Assembly: GCF_022869785.1 (NCBI RefSeq)
Contig: NZ_CP094997.1
Location: 6,763,001 to 6,827,000, forward strand
DNA from: Dyadobacter chenwenxiniae
GTDB taxonomy: Bacteria; Bacteroidota; Bacteroidia; Cytophagales; Spirosomataceae
Direction: 5' to 3'
DNA: 64,000 nucleotides
Shown piece by piece: positions 1 to 8,732 of this stretch. The notes under the pieces were generated by a model. The model saw nothing but the letters and a program-made list of their open reading frames with translations. It was not told the DNA's origin and did no database searches. The translations under genes and the position numbers were made by a program. Within the stretch, counting starts at the first letter, position 1. Each line of letters opens with the position of its first letter.

Positions 1-37
1 TTCAAAACAATGAAAGGTTTACCTGTTTACTCAATTT

Positions 38-1087
38 TCATTCCAACAAATTCTTCAACAGCTTCCCCGCCCTTTTCTCAATAAACTCGTAAGTGAAATG
101 CGAATAAAGGATCGTGAGCGAAATGGAGATGACCAGCGAAATGGCGATCATCCCTTCATTAACAGGCGATTTCAATGCGCGAAAAAGGACTACGTTGACC
201 AAAATCAGTACAATAGCGTGGTTCAAATAAATGGAATAGGAGATTTTTCCCAGATATTGAAATGAACCACTTTTAAGCAGTTGTGTCACGACTCCTTTTG
301 AACTTGCAAAAATGACAATCCCCACCGCAAAGATGAACGGGAAAACAAGTTTCCATAAGTTAAGGTCGTAATGATGAACAGCATACATAGCTGAAATCAG
401 GAATATCAGGAAAGGAATTTCAAACGCAGACAAGCTGAATGTTCGTTTGCTTAATACGAGGTTTGTAAATATCCCCAACGAAAAACAAAGCAGTCCGCGG
501 ACAAAACCATAGTCATAAGCCAATAGATATTCGCCTCTTGATATAATAAAAATACCTGATAATAAAGCAATTATCGCAAAAGTGACATACTTCACTTTTG
601 GTAAAAGCAAAATAACCAGCCCAAAAAAAGCATACGAAACCATTTCGGAAGAGATGGACCAGGCCGGATAATTATTACTGATCCAGGAGCCGAAAACGGG
701 CGTAGAACCCATGAATGTGAGCGTGTCAAAGGCTGTGTAAGCATAATAGCGCAGCCCAAGCTCGCCAACATTTTTCATAGGACTGCTTTCGCCGATCAGA
801 CTGGCGATAATAAAGATGACTTCTGTGTAAAAAAGAAGCGGGAACAACCTGATAAACCGCTTTTTGAGAAACGTGCCAAAATCCTTTCCGGTGCTGATCC
901 TTTCAACGTAATTCATCGCGATCACAAAACCGCTCAAAACGAAGAAAAAGTCAACAAAAAGACTGGAATTGATGACAAAGAAGTTGTTGTAAAAGACCGA
1001 TTCTTTGAACGCATTATGATGGTGGGCGATCACGAGAATGGAAAAAATGCCTCTTAGTCCATCTAATTGTTCAACGCGGTCTCTCAT
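38..1087 (-). CDS. Acyltransferase 3 family membrane protein
   Basis: Integral membrane O-acyltransferase of the OafA/YrhL (acyltransferase 3) family, 349 aa. Such proteins move acetyl or other acyl groups onto surface sugars. The N-terminus carries the family motif LDGLRG at about residues 8-13 with a histidine pair a few residues later, then FFVLSGFV and a basic KKRFIRLFPL stretch after the second membrane segment. About ten hydrophobic segments follow, as usual for the family. It is the last gene visible in the polysaccharide operon and starts 55 bases after the polymerase-like gene, so modification of the exported glycan is the likely job. The acyl donor and sugar acceptor cannot be told from the sequence. 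The 37 bases left of its stop codon are non-coding. Confidence 0.9.
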   Translation of the reverse strand: MRDRVEQLDGLRGIFSILVIAHHHNAFKESVFYNNFFVINSSLFVDFFFVLSGFVIAMNYVERISTGKDFGTFLKKRFIRLFPLLFYTEVIFIIASLIGESSPMKNVGELGLRYYAYTAFDTLTFMGSTPVFGSWISNNYPAWSISSEMVSYAFFGLVILLLPKVKYVTFAIIALLSGIFIISRGEYLLAYDYGFVRGLLCFSLGIFTNLVLSKRTFSLSAFEIPFLIFLISAMYAVHHYDLNLWKLVFPFIFAVGIVIFASSKGVVTQLLKSGSFQYLGKISYSIYLNHAIVLILVNVVLFRALKSPVNEGMIAISLVISISLTILYSHFTYEFIEKRAGKLLKNLLE

Positions 1088-1142
1088 GAGCAGGTTTCGC
1101 TGGCTCTTCGAAAATCGCCCAACGACTAATTTTTAAAAAGGG

Positions 1143-2474
1143 TTAGCTGGTAACCGTTGTGAGTTGAGTTGTTGCGGATCGTCTGGGAATATTATCCAGA
1201 TATTTGATGCCCAAAAACCGGATCATAACCAGGTAAGGAAACCAGAATGCAATGTCGTAGGGCCTTCCGCCGGTGAATAGCAACACCATTAAAGAGAAAA
1301 AGAAATAAGCCAGGAAAGTGGTCAGCGGATTCGTATATCGCCGGACTTCGCGCACGGCGTAAACGAAAAGGAAAAAGTTGAATCCTGCGAAAAACACAAA
1401 TCCGAAAACGCCATGGCTCACCCAGGATTCCAGAAGGGGAATGTCCAGATAGTCCGATTTGTAGCCTCTGCCGAGGAAAACATCCCATGAAAATAAGGTC
1501 TCTGTGAATTCACCAAATCCGCCTACACGACCCATTGCGGAGGCATCCGTGTCCGCAGTTTCCGTTATCCTTACGCCCGTTGAAGTAAAAATTACGTCCA
1601 GGATCCGGTTTTCAAAAGCGTCCCAATAACCCAAGAGCATATCCAAAACATTACCATAACGAATTAAAAAGTATCGGATGCCCAGGATAATCAGCACAAT
1701 GAAAGCCATGTTCTTCATTTTGAAAGCGCTCCCGATGGCGGAAAAGACATTCGAAATTTTGAATTGCAGGATGAAGTAAGCAAGGATCATAATGCCAACG
1801 GCCAGATAACTGGATTTGGCGAGTGCAATAACGATAACCCCCAGGCTGAACAGCACCGAGAAAAACAGGAACAATTTGGTAAAAATACCGGGCGTCCTGC
1901 CCAGCATCACCATGCCGGACAGCATGCAAATAATGCCGTTTCGGGCTGTAATGTGCGGATTTCCACCGGGTTGTGCGCCTTCGTTGGCAAAGCTTACCGC
2001 GGCACGCATTCCGGGCGTCCAGTTGGGGTCGTTCAGGATAGAATAGACCAATGTAATGTTGGTAAACAATGACATCAGAAAAAGGATCATGATCAGCGTG
2101 TCCTTCACATCGTTAGGAACATGCATTAGGAGTATCAGGAAGCCGAAAATGAAGACGTAGTTCCCAATGTCTGCAACGGATTTGCCCTGCTTGTTGATAA
2201 AAAAGAAATAATATAATGTAAGCAGAAGAAAGCCGAGACCGAGGTTAAAGAGGATCACATTAGGCTTGTAAAGTCTCTTAAAGAGGTGCATAGGCACCAT
2301 CAGACACAAAGCCAGGGCGAAAAATATGGCGGTAAACACGCTGCTAGCCGGCCCAATACCCAAAGTATCCCGAATGAAAAAGATCAGCGGGAAACCATTG
2401 AACATCATGGCGATGCCGATGGAATATCTGAGATTATTAAAGTTGGTGGCTATATTAAGTAGACTCCAATTCAT
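1143..2474 (-). CDS. O-antigen polymerase/ligase-like membrane protein (Wzy/WaaL type)
   Basis: A 443-aa polytopic inner-membrane protein with roughly eleven hydrophobic segments. A long hydrophilic loop lies at about residues 275-345, near the C-terminal third. This is the layout of the Wzy polymerase / WaaL ligase (O-antigen ligase) superfamily, where the large periplasmic loop binds the lipid-linked glycan. The short ESWVSHGVFG stretch after the loop resembles the end of the family's conserved region. Its start overlaps the end of the preceding GT2 gene by four bases (ATGA), indicating translational coupling. Polymerase and ligase cannot be separated from sequence alone. In a cluster that also has an ABC exporter, a ligase role is at least as likely as polymerisation. 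Confidence 0.8.
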   Translation of the reverse strand: MNWSLLNIATNFNNLRYSIGIAMMFNGFPLIFFIRDTLGIGPASSVFTAIFFALALCLMVPMHLFKRLYKPNVILFNLGLGFLLLTLYYFFFINKQGKSVADIGNYVFIFGFLILLMHVPNDVKDTLIMILFLMSLFTNITLVYSILNDPNWTPGMRAAVSFANEGAQPGGNPHITARNGIICMLSGMVMLGRTPGIFTKLFLFFSVLFSLGVIVIALAKSSYLAVGIMILAYFILQFKISNVFSAIGSAFKMKNMAFIVLIILGIRYFLIRYGNVLDMLLGYWDAFENRILDVIFTSTGVRITETADTDASAMGRVGGFGEFTETLFSWDVFLGRGYKSDYLDIPLLESWVSHGVFGFVFFAGFNFFLFVYAVREVRRYTNPLTTFLAYFFFSLMVLLFTGGRPYDIAFWFPYLVMIRFLGIKYLDNIPRRSATTQLTTVTS

Positions 2475-3358
2475 CTGGAAAATCTGAAACGGATATATTG
2501 TAAATCTAATCGCACTGCGAAATAGAGGATTTTACGAACTCGGCACCAAAGATACCTTATTTTGTTGGAAGCTGCTGAACCGTTCGTTGAAATGTACAAT
2601 TTTTGGATCTTCGCATGTTCCTCTTTTCCTACCGACGCAATCGTAGACGACTTCGCATCCGGGTGCACCCGCAATGCGCCTCCCAGGCCCTCAACTTTTC
2701 TAACCCTGGTCGATTTTTGATACGTGTAACGTGTTATGAACTCGTAATCAAAGGCGAAACGGTAAGATTCATCAAACTTTCCATATTTTTCAATCAATGC
2801 CCGCTTGAAAAACAGCGTCTGATTATGGATTTGCATTCCTTCTAGAATCTGGCAATCAAAGCTGTATGAAGTTGTTTTCAAAATTTCGGTGACCTCATCT
2901 TCCGGGGTTATCATGTAGAGGTCGCCGTAAATGATGTCATCTTCCTGGTTTAAGGCTGCTTTCCCAAAACGAGCAAAAGTGTCCGGAAAATATACATCAT
3001 CGGAATTTTGGAAACCGATATAATCGCCTGTTGCTTTTTCAAGACCTTTATTAATGGCATGCACCTGGCCACGGTCTTTTTCTGAAACCCACCAGGAAAG
3101 ATATTTTTCGTATTTTTTGATCACTTCAACACTGTGATCCGTTGAGCCGCCGTCAACGATAATGTATTCCAGGTTGGGATAATTTTGGTTTAAAACACTT
3201 AAAATCGTTCTTTCCAGAAAATCAGCTTGGTTATAGGACGGCGTTATGATCGTTAATTTCGGATAATCCTGCTGATCAGTGGTGTTCTCAGAGCCGTTAA
3301 TTTTAAGTTCAGATATAAAATTCCGCAAGTCCTGCGTATTTTTTTCTAGGAAGTGCAT
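2471..3358 (-). CDS. Glycosyltransferase family 2
   Basis: Cytoplasmic GT-A fold glycosyltransferase, 295 aa. The N-terminal KLTIITPSYNQ strand at about residues 30-40 is the GT2 nucleotide-sugar-binding start, followed by VDGGSTD at about 94-100. The metal-binding acidic motif appears as NSDD at about 138-141, after the GDYIGF strand. The conserved EKDRGQVHAINKG segment is typical of GT2 enzymes that resemble WcaA. It overlaps the downstream polymerase-like gene by four bases and lies 27 bases after the GT8-like gene at 3386-4336. It should add one sugar to a lipid-linked repeat unit. Donor and linkage are not predictable. Confidence 0.92.
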   Translation of the reverse strand: MHFLEKNTQDLRNFISELKINGSENTTDQQDYPKLTIITPSYNQADFLERTILSVLNQNYPNLEYIIVDGGSTDHSVEVIKKYEKYLSWWVSEKDRGQVHAINKGLEKATGDYIGFQNSDDVYFPDTFARFGKAALNQEDDIIYGDLYMITPEDEVTEILKTTSYSFDCQILEGMQIHNQTLFFKRALIEKYGKFDESYRFAFDYEFITRYTYQKSTRVRKVEGLGGALRVHPDAKSSTIASVGKEEHAKIQKLYISTNGSAASNKIRYLWCRVRKILYFAVRLDLQYIRFRFSR

Positions 3359-3385
3359 ATAGTCCTGATTTTCCGCTTTGGTGAT

Positions 3386-4336
3386 TTAAAACTGGTCAAT
3401 GAATGCAGTGATCGATTTTAATTTCGCTGCCATATTATTTCTTAGAATCCTGTTTTCCCGGATCTTGGCAGGTTTGCCATAACCTGGCTGCCGATCGGAA
3501 GGAAGTAACTTTTTGTATTTGTCCAGTGTTTTTTTGTAGATGTTAAACAATGCATGAAAAGCATTATTTGCCGGCATAAGGGCAATGTGATTGGACCATA
3601 CGGGATCAAAAAAATCCAGTCCTGCAAAATCGAGCGATATCAGTGGCTTTCCATCAATGTGATAATCGCCATTTCGCATTTGAAGATCATTATTAAGAAT
3701 GGAATGCAGCCCGTAATGCCAGCCAGGATGCCCAATTTGTGTTGTTTCGGGAATCCATACCAATGTATAATTAAGCCACAATTGATCCATATTCTTGCCA
3801 TTGCAAAGATCAAATTCAGCACGGTCGACGGTTCTTTCCGCCCACCAGTTTAACATTTTCAGCGTTTTCTCACCACATTTCAACATCCAGCTGCCGGAAT
3901 GGAACATGCCAATGTTTAAAATCCGCTTGTCGTCCAGAATCTGGGAAGGGGCGAGTGGCTTTTTGATGTTAGGTGTTAAATGAATGTTGGAATCAGGATT
4001 GATAACATCTTCAAATGGTTTCACCAGAATGACCGACGGAGCCAGGAAAACAAGATTTTCGCAATCCTTGTGCAGGCGCAGCAGTGCTAATGCAAACCAC
4101 GGACGGCAAGCTGCAGTTAATTCAAAGTTGTAATACTGAGCCTCCATATTTTTCCAGGCCGGAATTTCCGCCTGCTCAATGGTCAGTACTCTGATGTGTG
4201 ACGGGACTTGTATTGGTGTATCGTCAACCCAGCAAAGATAAAATGTATGGTTCGGCTGGTGAAGCAAAACCGAATCGGCCAAAGCGAGCGCATGGGCAAG
4301 GTTGATTCTGTTACAAACCGTGTAAATAATGTTCAT
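3386..4336 (-). CDS. GT8-like glycosyltransferase paralogue with degenerate DXD motif
   Basis: A 316-aa protein clearly homologous to the gene at 5101-6084. Both start with a strand followed by an Asn- or Cys-containing turn and a Leu-Ala-Asp-Ser type helix, and both share a DLCNG...DQ.W.N block in the second half. In the 5101-6084 protein the metal-binding motif reads FDPDIIV. Here the same place reads LAPSVIL (about residues 98-104), so both aspartates are absent. It may have lost metal-dependent transferase activity, or may be a partner subunit of its paralogue. The ATG at 4336 is chosen over a TTG six bases upstream that directly follows the DUF5672 stop codon. The cytoplasmic role in polysaccharide assembly is inferred from context. 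Confidence 0.85.
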   Translation of the reverse strand: MNIIYTVCNRINLAHALALADSVLLHQPNHTFYLCWVDDTPIQVPSHIRVLTIEQAEIPAWKNMEAQYYNFELTAACRPWFALALLRLHKDCENLVFLAPSVILVKPFEDVINPDSNIHLTPNIKKPLAPSQILDDKRILNIGMFHSGSWMLKCGEKTLKMLNWWAERTVDRAEFDLCNGKNMDQLWLNYTLVWIPETTQIGHPGWHYGLHSILNNDLQMRNGDYHIDGKPLISLDFAGLDFFDPVWSNHIALMPANNAFHALFNIYKKTLDKYKKLLPSDRQPGYGKPAKIRENRILRNNMAAKLKSITAFIDQF

Positions 4337-4342
4337 GTGCAA

Positions 4343-5101
4343 CTAGTCCGCTTCCGGCAATGATTTGAAATAAGGCAATTGATTAATATTTTCCTTCGAA
4401 ATGCCGGTTAATGCAAAGGGTAAAGTTTTGTTTAAATCAATGTTAGCTGCATCCATAGCAAAGTGGTTGCGAACAATGTTTGTAGGTTTCCGCAAATAAG
4501 GCCAAAACCGGTTCGCTTCAATTTCCCAAAAAACAGAATCGGCATTCAAAAAATCATCAATATGCCGATAGCGATAAACCTCTTTTTGCTTCGCTTTAAT
4601 TGTACTGATCATGCGTTCTATGCGGCAAAGATAGATCCCATTGTTGGCATATGCGTGCCCGAACAGTCGTTTTTCATCTTCTTTCAGGCCAGAGAGCCTC
4701 GCAACCATTCCGGAAAGCCGCTTAATGTTGTCGGTTTCCAGCGGTCCGGCTTTCAGATAATCATAACCTTGCTTACACCAGTAATAGAGCTCATCGCGGA
4801 TAACCCAGCTATTTAATTCATGAATGAGAAGAAAATCGCACCAGCTGAAACGGTCATAAAAATCCTCCATAAGCAGTAATCCCGCAAGGGCAGCTCGCGA
4901 CAGGAAGTATTTTTCAGGGAAATAAATTACATCAATATCTTCATTATGCTCCTTGACAATTGAAAGATCTGCGCCCTCATAAGTGATGAAAATGACTGGA
5001 TATTTATCAAGCGTATTAAGGCAATGATGCAGGAGTCTTTCTTCTGTGGGGTTGATCTGCGGATCGAGAATGGGCACAATAACGGATACAAGCTCTTTCA
5101 T
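4343..5101 (-). CDS. DUF5672-like protein, probable glycan biosynthesis enzyme
   Basis: A 252-aa soluble protein resembling the DUF5672 family, which is common in bacterial polysaccharide clusters and eukaryotic algae but has no assigned reaction. The recognisable core is LLIHELNSWVIRDELYYWC at about residues 100-118, followed by a GYDYLKAGP segment and a later ANNGIYLCR strand that resembles the NGGFSLR strand of the family. No signal peptide or membrane segment is present. It overlaps the upstream GT8-like gene by one base and is followed closely by the second GT8-like gene, so it sits between two paralogues. The fold in this family is GT-like, so a sugar transferase is the best guess. Moderately sure of the family, unsure of activity. 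Confidence 0.72.
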   Translation of the reverse strand: MKELVSVIVPILDPQINPTEERLLHHCLNTLDKYPVIFITYEGADLSIVKEHNEDIDVIYFPEKYFLSRAALAGLLLMEDFYDRFSWCDFLLIHELNSWVIRDELYYWCKQGYDYLKAGPLETDNIKRLSGMVARLSGLKEDEKRLFGHAYANNGIYLCRIERMISTIKAKQKEVYRYRHIDDFLNADSVFWEIEANRFWPYLRKPTNIVRNHFAMDAANIDLNKTLPFALTGISKENINQLPYFKSLPEAD

Positions 5102-6084
5102 CAGGTTGTTTCCAGCTGATCAATAATGTAGTTCAAAGGCATTTTCAGCAGCTTTCGTACGCGCTGATAACGACGAACAGGGGTAGGTTTGATGTAAGCG
5201 CAGTGATATTTGCGATAATATGCATTGCCGTTGTTGATCAGGCTGTTCCGATAAAGGTCAAATAAAGCCGTCAGATCCGGGCGTGCTGAAAGTTCGAAGC
5301 GATCCTGGTATTTGGACAAAACACCAGGTTTTTGTGGATCATAACCGCTGTAATGAAAGAAAATCAGCGGATTCGTTCCATTTACGAAATGTGTGCCTTC
5401 TGATTCTGAAAATACTCTTTCGTGCAAATTCCAGTAAGCCGCATTATAACCCGGATTACGTTCCAAATGCGTGTTTGAGACAAATACTGGCAGAAAATTC
5501 ATCCAGTTCTGATCTACAAAAAGACCATTACAAAGGTCGATAAGGCATTCATATCTCAATTTTTCTTCCCACCAATGGATAAATTCCGTGATCTCGGCGG
5601 ATCTGCTGAAAGCCACAAAACCCAGGTTGTAAACGCCGGTATTCAAATGGTGAAGCTCGTTTGGTTTCAGCTGATCTTCAATCGGCGTATTAATGTGCGG
5701 TGTTAATACAGCTTTGTGCGTTGCTAATGAAGACAGTAATTCCGTCAGCGGTTGGAAAACGATAATGTCCGGATCAAAGTAAATGACGTTATCTGCTTCG
5801 GGATAATGTTTGAAAAAATAGGTAAAGTAAAATGGCTTTACGGCTGTATTGAGCTCAGTAATGTTGTATCTGTCAGCCATTTCCTGGAAATCCCGGATCT
5901 CGATCTTATCGATTTCGATCATTGGGAACTCAGTTGCATATCCTTTTTCAAAAACGACACCTTGCAATGAATCAACCAGACCGATAAAGAAAAGGACGTC
6001 CGGATTGGTGGATTTAAGTGAATCGCCTAATGTCCTGGCCTGGGCTAAATAATTTATGGAGCAAATTGTGAAGGCAATTGTCAT
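5101..6084 (-). CDS. GT8-like glycosyltransferase
   Basis: A 327-aa cytoplasmic glycosyltransferase of the GT-A type. It carries a DXD metal-binding motif as YFDPDIIVFQP (D104 and D106), after a hydrophobic strand, which fits GT8-like retaining transferases. Later come HLNTGVYNLGF and DLCNG...VDQNWMN, shared with the protein at 3386-4336. Its start overlaps the GT4 gene by four bases and its end touches the DUF5672 gene, so the three are probably translated as a coupled set. It is the member of the paralogous pair that looks catalytically intact. Sugar donor unknown. Confidence 0.88.
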   Translation of the reverse strand: MTIAFTICSINYLAQARTLGDSLKSTNPDVLFFIGLVDSLQGVVFEKGYATEFPMIEIDKIEIRDFQEMADRYNITELNTAVKPFYFTYFFKHYPEADNVIYFDPDIIVFQPLTELLSSLATHKAVLTPHINTPIEDQLKPNELHHLNTGVYNLGFVAFSRSAEITEFIHWWEEKLRYECLIDLCNGLFVDQNWMNFLPVFVSNTHLERNPGYNAAYWNLHERVFSESEGTHFVNGTNPLIFFHYSGYDPQKPGVLSKYQDRFELSARPDLTALFDLYRNSLINNGNAYYRKYHCAYIKPTPVRRYQRVRKLLKMPLNYIIDQLETT

Positions 6085-7304
6085 TGATTCTGCTTTTCCG
6101 AAACCTGTAAAGGTAAATACTTTTGAATGATGGCTTCGACGCTTGCGACGCTTTTCTCTGTATTGTGCCTCTCCAATACTTTCTTTCTGCCATTACGGCC
6201 GAGCGTTTCACGCAGTGATGGATCCAGGACCAGCTGTATAATTGCCTCGGAGGCAGCAGAAATGTCCATATAAGGAACCACAAAGCCCGCATCTGATTCG
6301 ATCAGTTCGGGTGCTCCGCCGGCATCTTCAAAACAAACCACCGGAATTTCCAGCAAAGCTGCTTCCAAAACCACAAGCGGATAAGGGTCTTCGCGCGAAC
6401 TCAGGAGCAACACATCAAACCGGTTAATATAATCTAATGCGTGTGGCGTTGGCGGAACGAGAATGATCTTGTCGCTCAGTCCCATCAGCCGGATGTCGCT
6501 TTCAATCAATTCGTAAATTTCGTGTTGCGGACCTGCGCCGACCCATACGAAATAAACAGGCAACGGGCTGGTTTTATGAATAACCCGTTTAGCTATCCAG
6601 TTGAAAATATCGTTTCCTTTACGCCATTCTGCATTTCCGCAACCACCGATCACGATCGCATCATGCGGCACATTGTATGTTTTTTCCAAAATATCACGCT
6701 GCACCGTTTTCACCTTCCGATCAATGTGCTCGTGATCAATAAGTGTGAAAGTGCTGACCTGATTTTCGGGATAACTGTATTTCCTGATATAGTAATTGGC
6801 GACTGCGTTTGAGACGGCGATAACATGCCCCGCTTTTTTCAGCATGAAACTCAATTGCTTTTCATGTGAATAAAGCTTTACAGCCATGCCCAGCTCGTGC
6901 ACAAATAGCACAAGGGGTAAATGGTGCAGGAATTTCAGAAACTCAGAGTAAACGCCCGAATTGGCAATGGAATTTACAAAGACAAGCCCGATATTCTGAT
7001 GAGACAACTCATTTGCAATCCTTTCGTTGATCTTGTGTGCCGAATGCTGCTGGTAATATTTATAGAGCGGGACTTTTTTAAGCAGTTTTCCGGTAAGTGG
7101 AGTGGCGGTTACTTTGATGTTTTGATATAAACGGGTTACACCAACAACTTCTTCAAAATCTTTTTCCAGCTCTCCGCCGCTGCAAAGCAACAAATGCATA
7201 GGAACGCCTCGCTCTTTCAATAGTCTTAGCAATTGCAGCAGCAGCAACTGGCTCCCTGCGCGATTGGCGTCATGACTTACAAATAAGATTTTCTTATGCT
7301 CCAT
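6081..7304 (-). CDS. Glycosyltransferase family 4
   Basis: GT-B fold glycosyltransferase, 407 aa. The N-terminus ILFVSHDANRAGSQLLLLQLL is the GT4 acceptor-domain start with a glycine-containing loop. The C-terminal domain has SREDPYPLVVLEAALLEIPVV (about residues 306-326), a version of the E-x7-E region that binds the nucleotide sugar phosphate, followed by GGAPELI. No membrane segment is seen. It is separated by 61 bases from the upstream PglD-like gene and overlaps the following GT8-like gene by four bases. It should transfer a hexose or similar sugar during repeat-unit assembly. Specificity is not predictable. Confidence 0.93.
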   Translation of the reverse strand: MEHKKILFVSHDANRAGSQLLLLQLLRLLKERGVPMHLLLCSGGELEKDFEEVVGVTRLYQNIKVTATPLTGKLLKKVPLYKYYQQHSAHKINERIANELSHQNIGLVFVNSIANSGVYSEFLKFLHHLPLVLFVHELGMAVKLYSHEKQLSFMLKKAGHVIAVSNAVANYYIRKYSYPENQVSTFTLIDHEHIDRKVKTVQRDILEKTYNVPHDAIVIGGCGNAEWRKGNDIFNWIAKRVIHKTSPLPVYFVWVGAGPQHEIYELIESDIRLMGLSDKIILVPPTPHALDYINRFDVLLLSSREDPYPLVVLEAALLEIPVVCFEDAGGAPELIESDAGFVVPYMDISAASEAIIQLVLDPSLRETLGRNGRKKVLERHNTEKSVASVEAIIQKYLPLQVSEKQNQ

Positions 7305-7365
7305 TACCCAGTAAATTGCTGTCTCAAAATTCGGTTACCCGATTACATTCTTCACCCGGATATGC

Positions 7366-8025
7366 TCAATAAGCCTCAAAGCTCTTCTTACCCGGCACTT
7401 TTTTGGCCGGATTTCCAATGTATATTCCCCATTCCTCGGTTTCCCTGGTGATAGCAGATGCCATACCCACCAAAGTTCCCTGTGCGATGGTCGTGTAATC
7501 GCGAATTGTACTGTTGACACCAAAAAAAGAATAAGATTCAACAACACAATGGCCTGAAAGCACTACATGGGAAGTAAAGAATGCGTGGTCTTTAATCTGA
7601 CCGTGGTGGCCAATGTGATTTCCGCTCCACATGACAACATTATTTCCAACGGTTGTAAAAGGCTGAATGGTGTTGTCTTCCAGGATAAAACAGTTATCGC
7701 CGATAACACTCCTGTCAAAAATGGTGGCGTGCGAACTGACGTACGAAATGAACTTGTAACCTTTGGATTTTGCTTCATTGAAAATCCCTTCGCGGTTCCG
7801 GTTCATGTTTCTGCCGGTCATCGGAGCGAAAAAAGCGTATTCAGCAGGAGGAAAAAGGGAGGCAACATCTTCAAAAGCGACAACGGGCAGCCCTTTAAAG
7901 GATTCATCCTGAATATATTGGCGATTAATCGTGAAAGCGACTATTTCATGCTCTGAATCGTGGGTCAGATAATAGTGTGCCAGTTCCGCTGTGTCGAGTA
8001 CTCCAAAAACGATAACCTTAGCCAT
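7366..8025 (-). CDS. PglD/NeuD-like sugar O/N-acyltransferase with left-handed beta-helix
   Basis: A 219-aa protein with an N-terminal small Rossmann-like domain (KVIVFGVLDTAELA at residues 3-16) followed by hexapeptide repeats of a left-handed beta-helix from about residue 95 onward. The layout matches PglD/NeuD acetyltransferases, which acetylate an amino or hydroxyl group on nucleotide sugars using acetyl-CoA. A His in the SGNHIGHHGQI turn (about 135-145) is in the place of the family catalytic base. It starts two bases after the WbqC-like gene stop. Together with the aminotransferase at 10783-11868 it would complete an N-acetylated amino sugar, but the nucleotide sugar itself is not known. 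Confidence 0.87.
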   Translation of the reverse strand: MAKVIVFGVLDTAELAHYYLTHDSEHEIVAFTINRQYIQDESFKGLPVVAFEDVASLFPPAEYAFFAPMTGRNMNRNREGIFNEAKSKGYKFISYVSSHATIFDRSVIGDNCFILEDNTIQPFTTVGNNVVMWSGNHIGHHGQIKDHAFFTSHVVLSGHCVVESYSFFGVNSTIRDYTTIAQGTLVGMASAITRETEEWGIYIGNPAKKVPGKKSFEAY

Positions 8026-8027
8026 TG

Positions 8028-8726
8028 TTAAATAAGTTCGTATGCCTTTAAATGTTCCTTAATGTGCTCCGGATCGTTAAACATCAGGATATCTATAATC
8101 GACAACCAAGGTACGAAAGCATTTTTAAATTGGGGATACGGGCTTGCAACACTTTTGATGAAGTCAAGTTTTATCCCTTCCTTTTCAAATTTCTCTTTAT
8201 CATACAATTCCATCCCACCAATCGGATTAATGTAATGGCTGGCATTTTCTTGCTTACAAATATCCAGAATTCTTTCCTGACCTTTTAAGTGTGTGTTTTG
8301 ATATATCATGGATGAGGGCACAATTTCAGTCGTGATTTCCATGTATTCGCACGTCCTTTTCAGCGCCTGAAAGGTCAGTTCGTATATTGTTTGAACGTCT
8401 AAATTTACAATTTCTTCGATCAGAACAAAAACCTTTTGAAAATAGGGGGCTTTCTGATAGGATTGCTGAAGGGTTTTCAAAAACTTTTTTTGCCAGGGTT
8501 CGCTTTTCGAAAGTTCTACCTCGTTAATAAGCTTATTCTGGCTCGCGTCTTTGAGCGGGATAGTAAAAAGGTGAGCCTGACCGGACACCAGCACATTGTT
8601 TCTGTTGATCCACCCCTTATTGATAAAATTCACATCATCGTAAATAATGAATTTATCAACGGCGTTAATCAGCTGAAAATAGCCTATATATGGAAATATA
8701 TAAGGCTGCATAATGGCGATGGTCAT
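8028..8726 (-). CDS. WbqC-like family protein
   Basis: A 232-aa cytoplasmic protein with the WbqC family signature at the N-terminus: IMQPYIFPYIGYFQLI (residues 5-20), then FIIYDDVNFINKGWINRN at about 27-44. WbqC proteins are recurrent in O-antigen and capsule clusters, often next to aminotransferases and acyltransferases that build modified amino sugars. The reaction is not settled. It lies two bases before the PglD-like gene and six bases after the GT39-like gene, so it is firmly inside the operon. A role in acylating the amino sugar made by the neighbouring aminotransferase is an inference from context. Confidence 0.9.
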   Translation of the reverse strand: MTIAIMQPYIFPYIGYFQLINAVDKFIIYDDVNFINKGWINRNNVLVSGQAHLFTIPLKDASQNKLINEVELSKSEPWQKKFLKTLQQSYQKAPYFQKVFVLIEEIVNLDVQTIYELTFQALKRTCEYMEITTEIVPSSMIYQNTHLKGQERILDICKQENASHYINPIGGMELYDKEKFEKEGIKLDFIKSVASPYPQFKNAFVPWLSIIDILMFNDPEHIKEHLKAYELI

Positions 8727-8732
8727 GAATGG

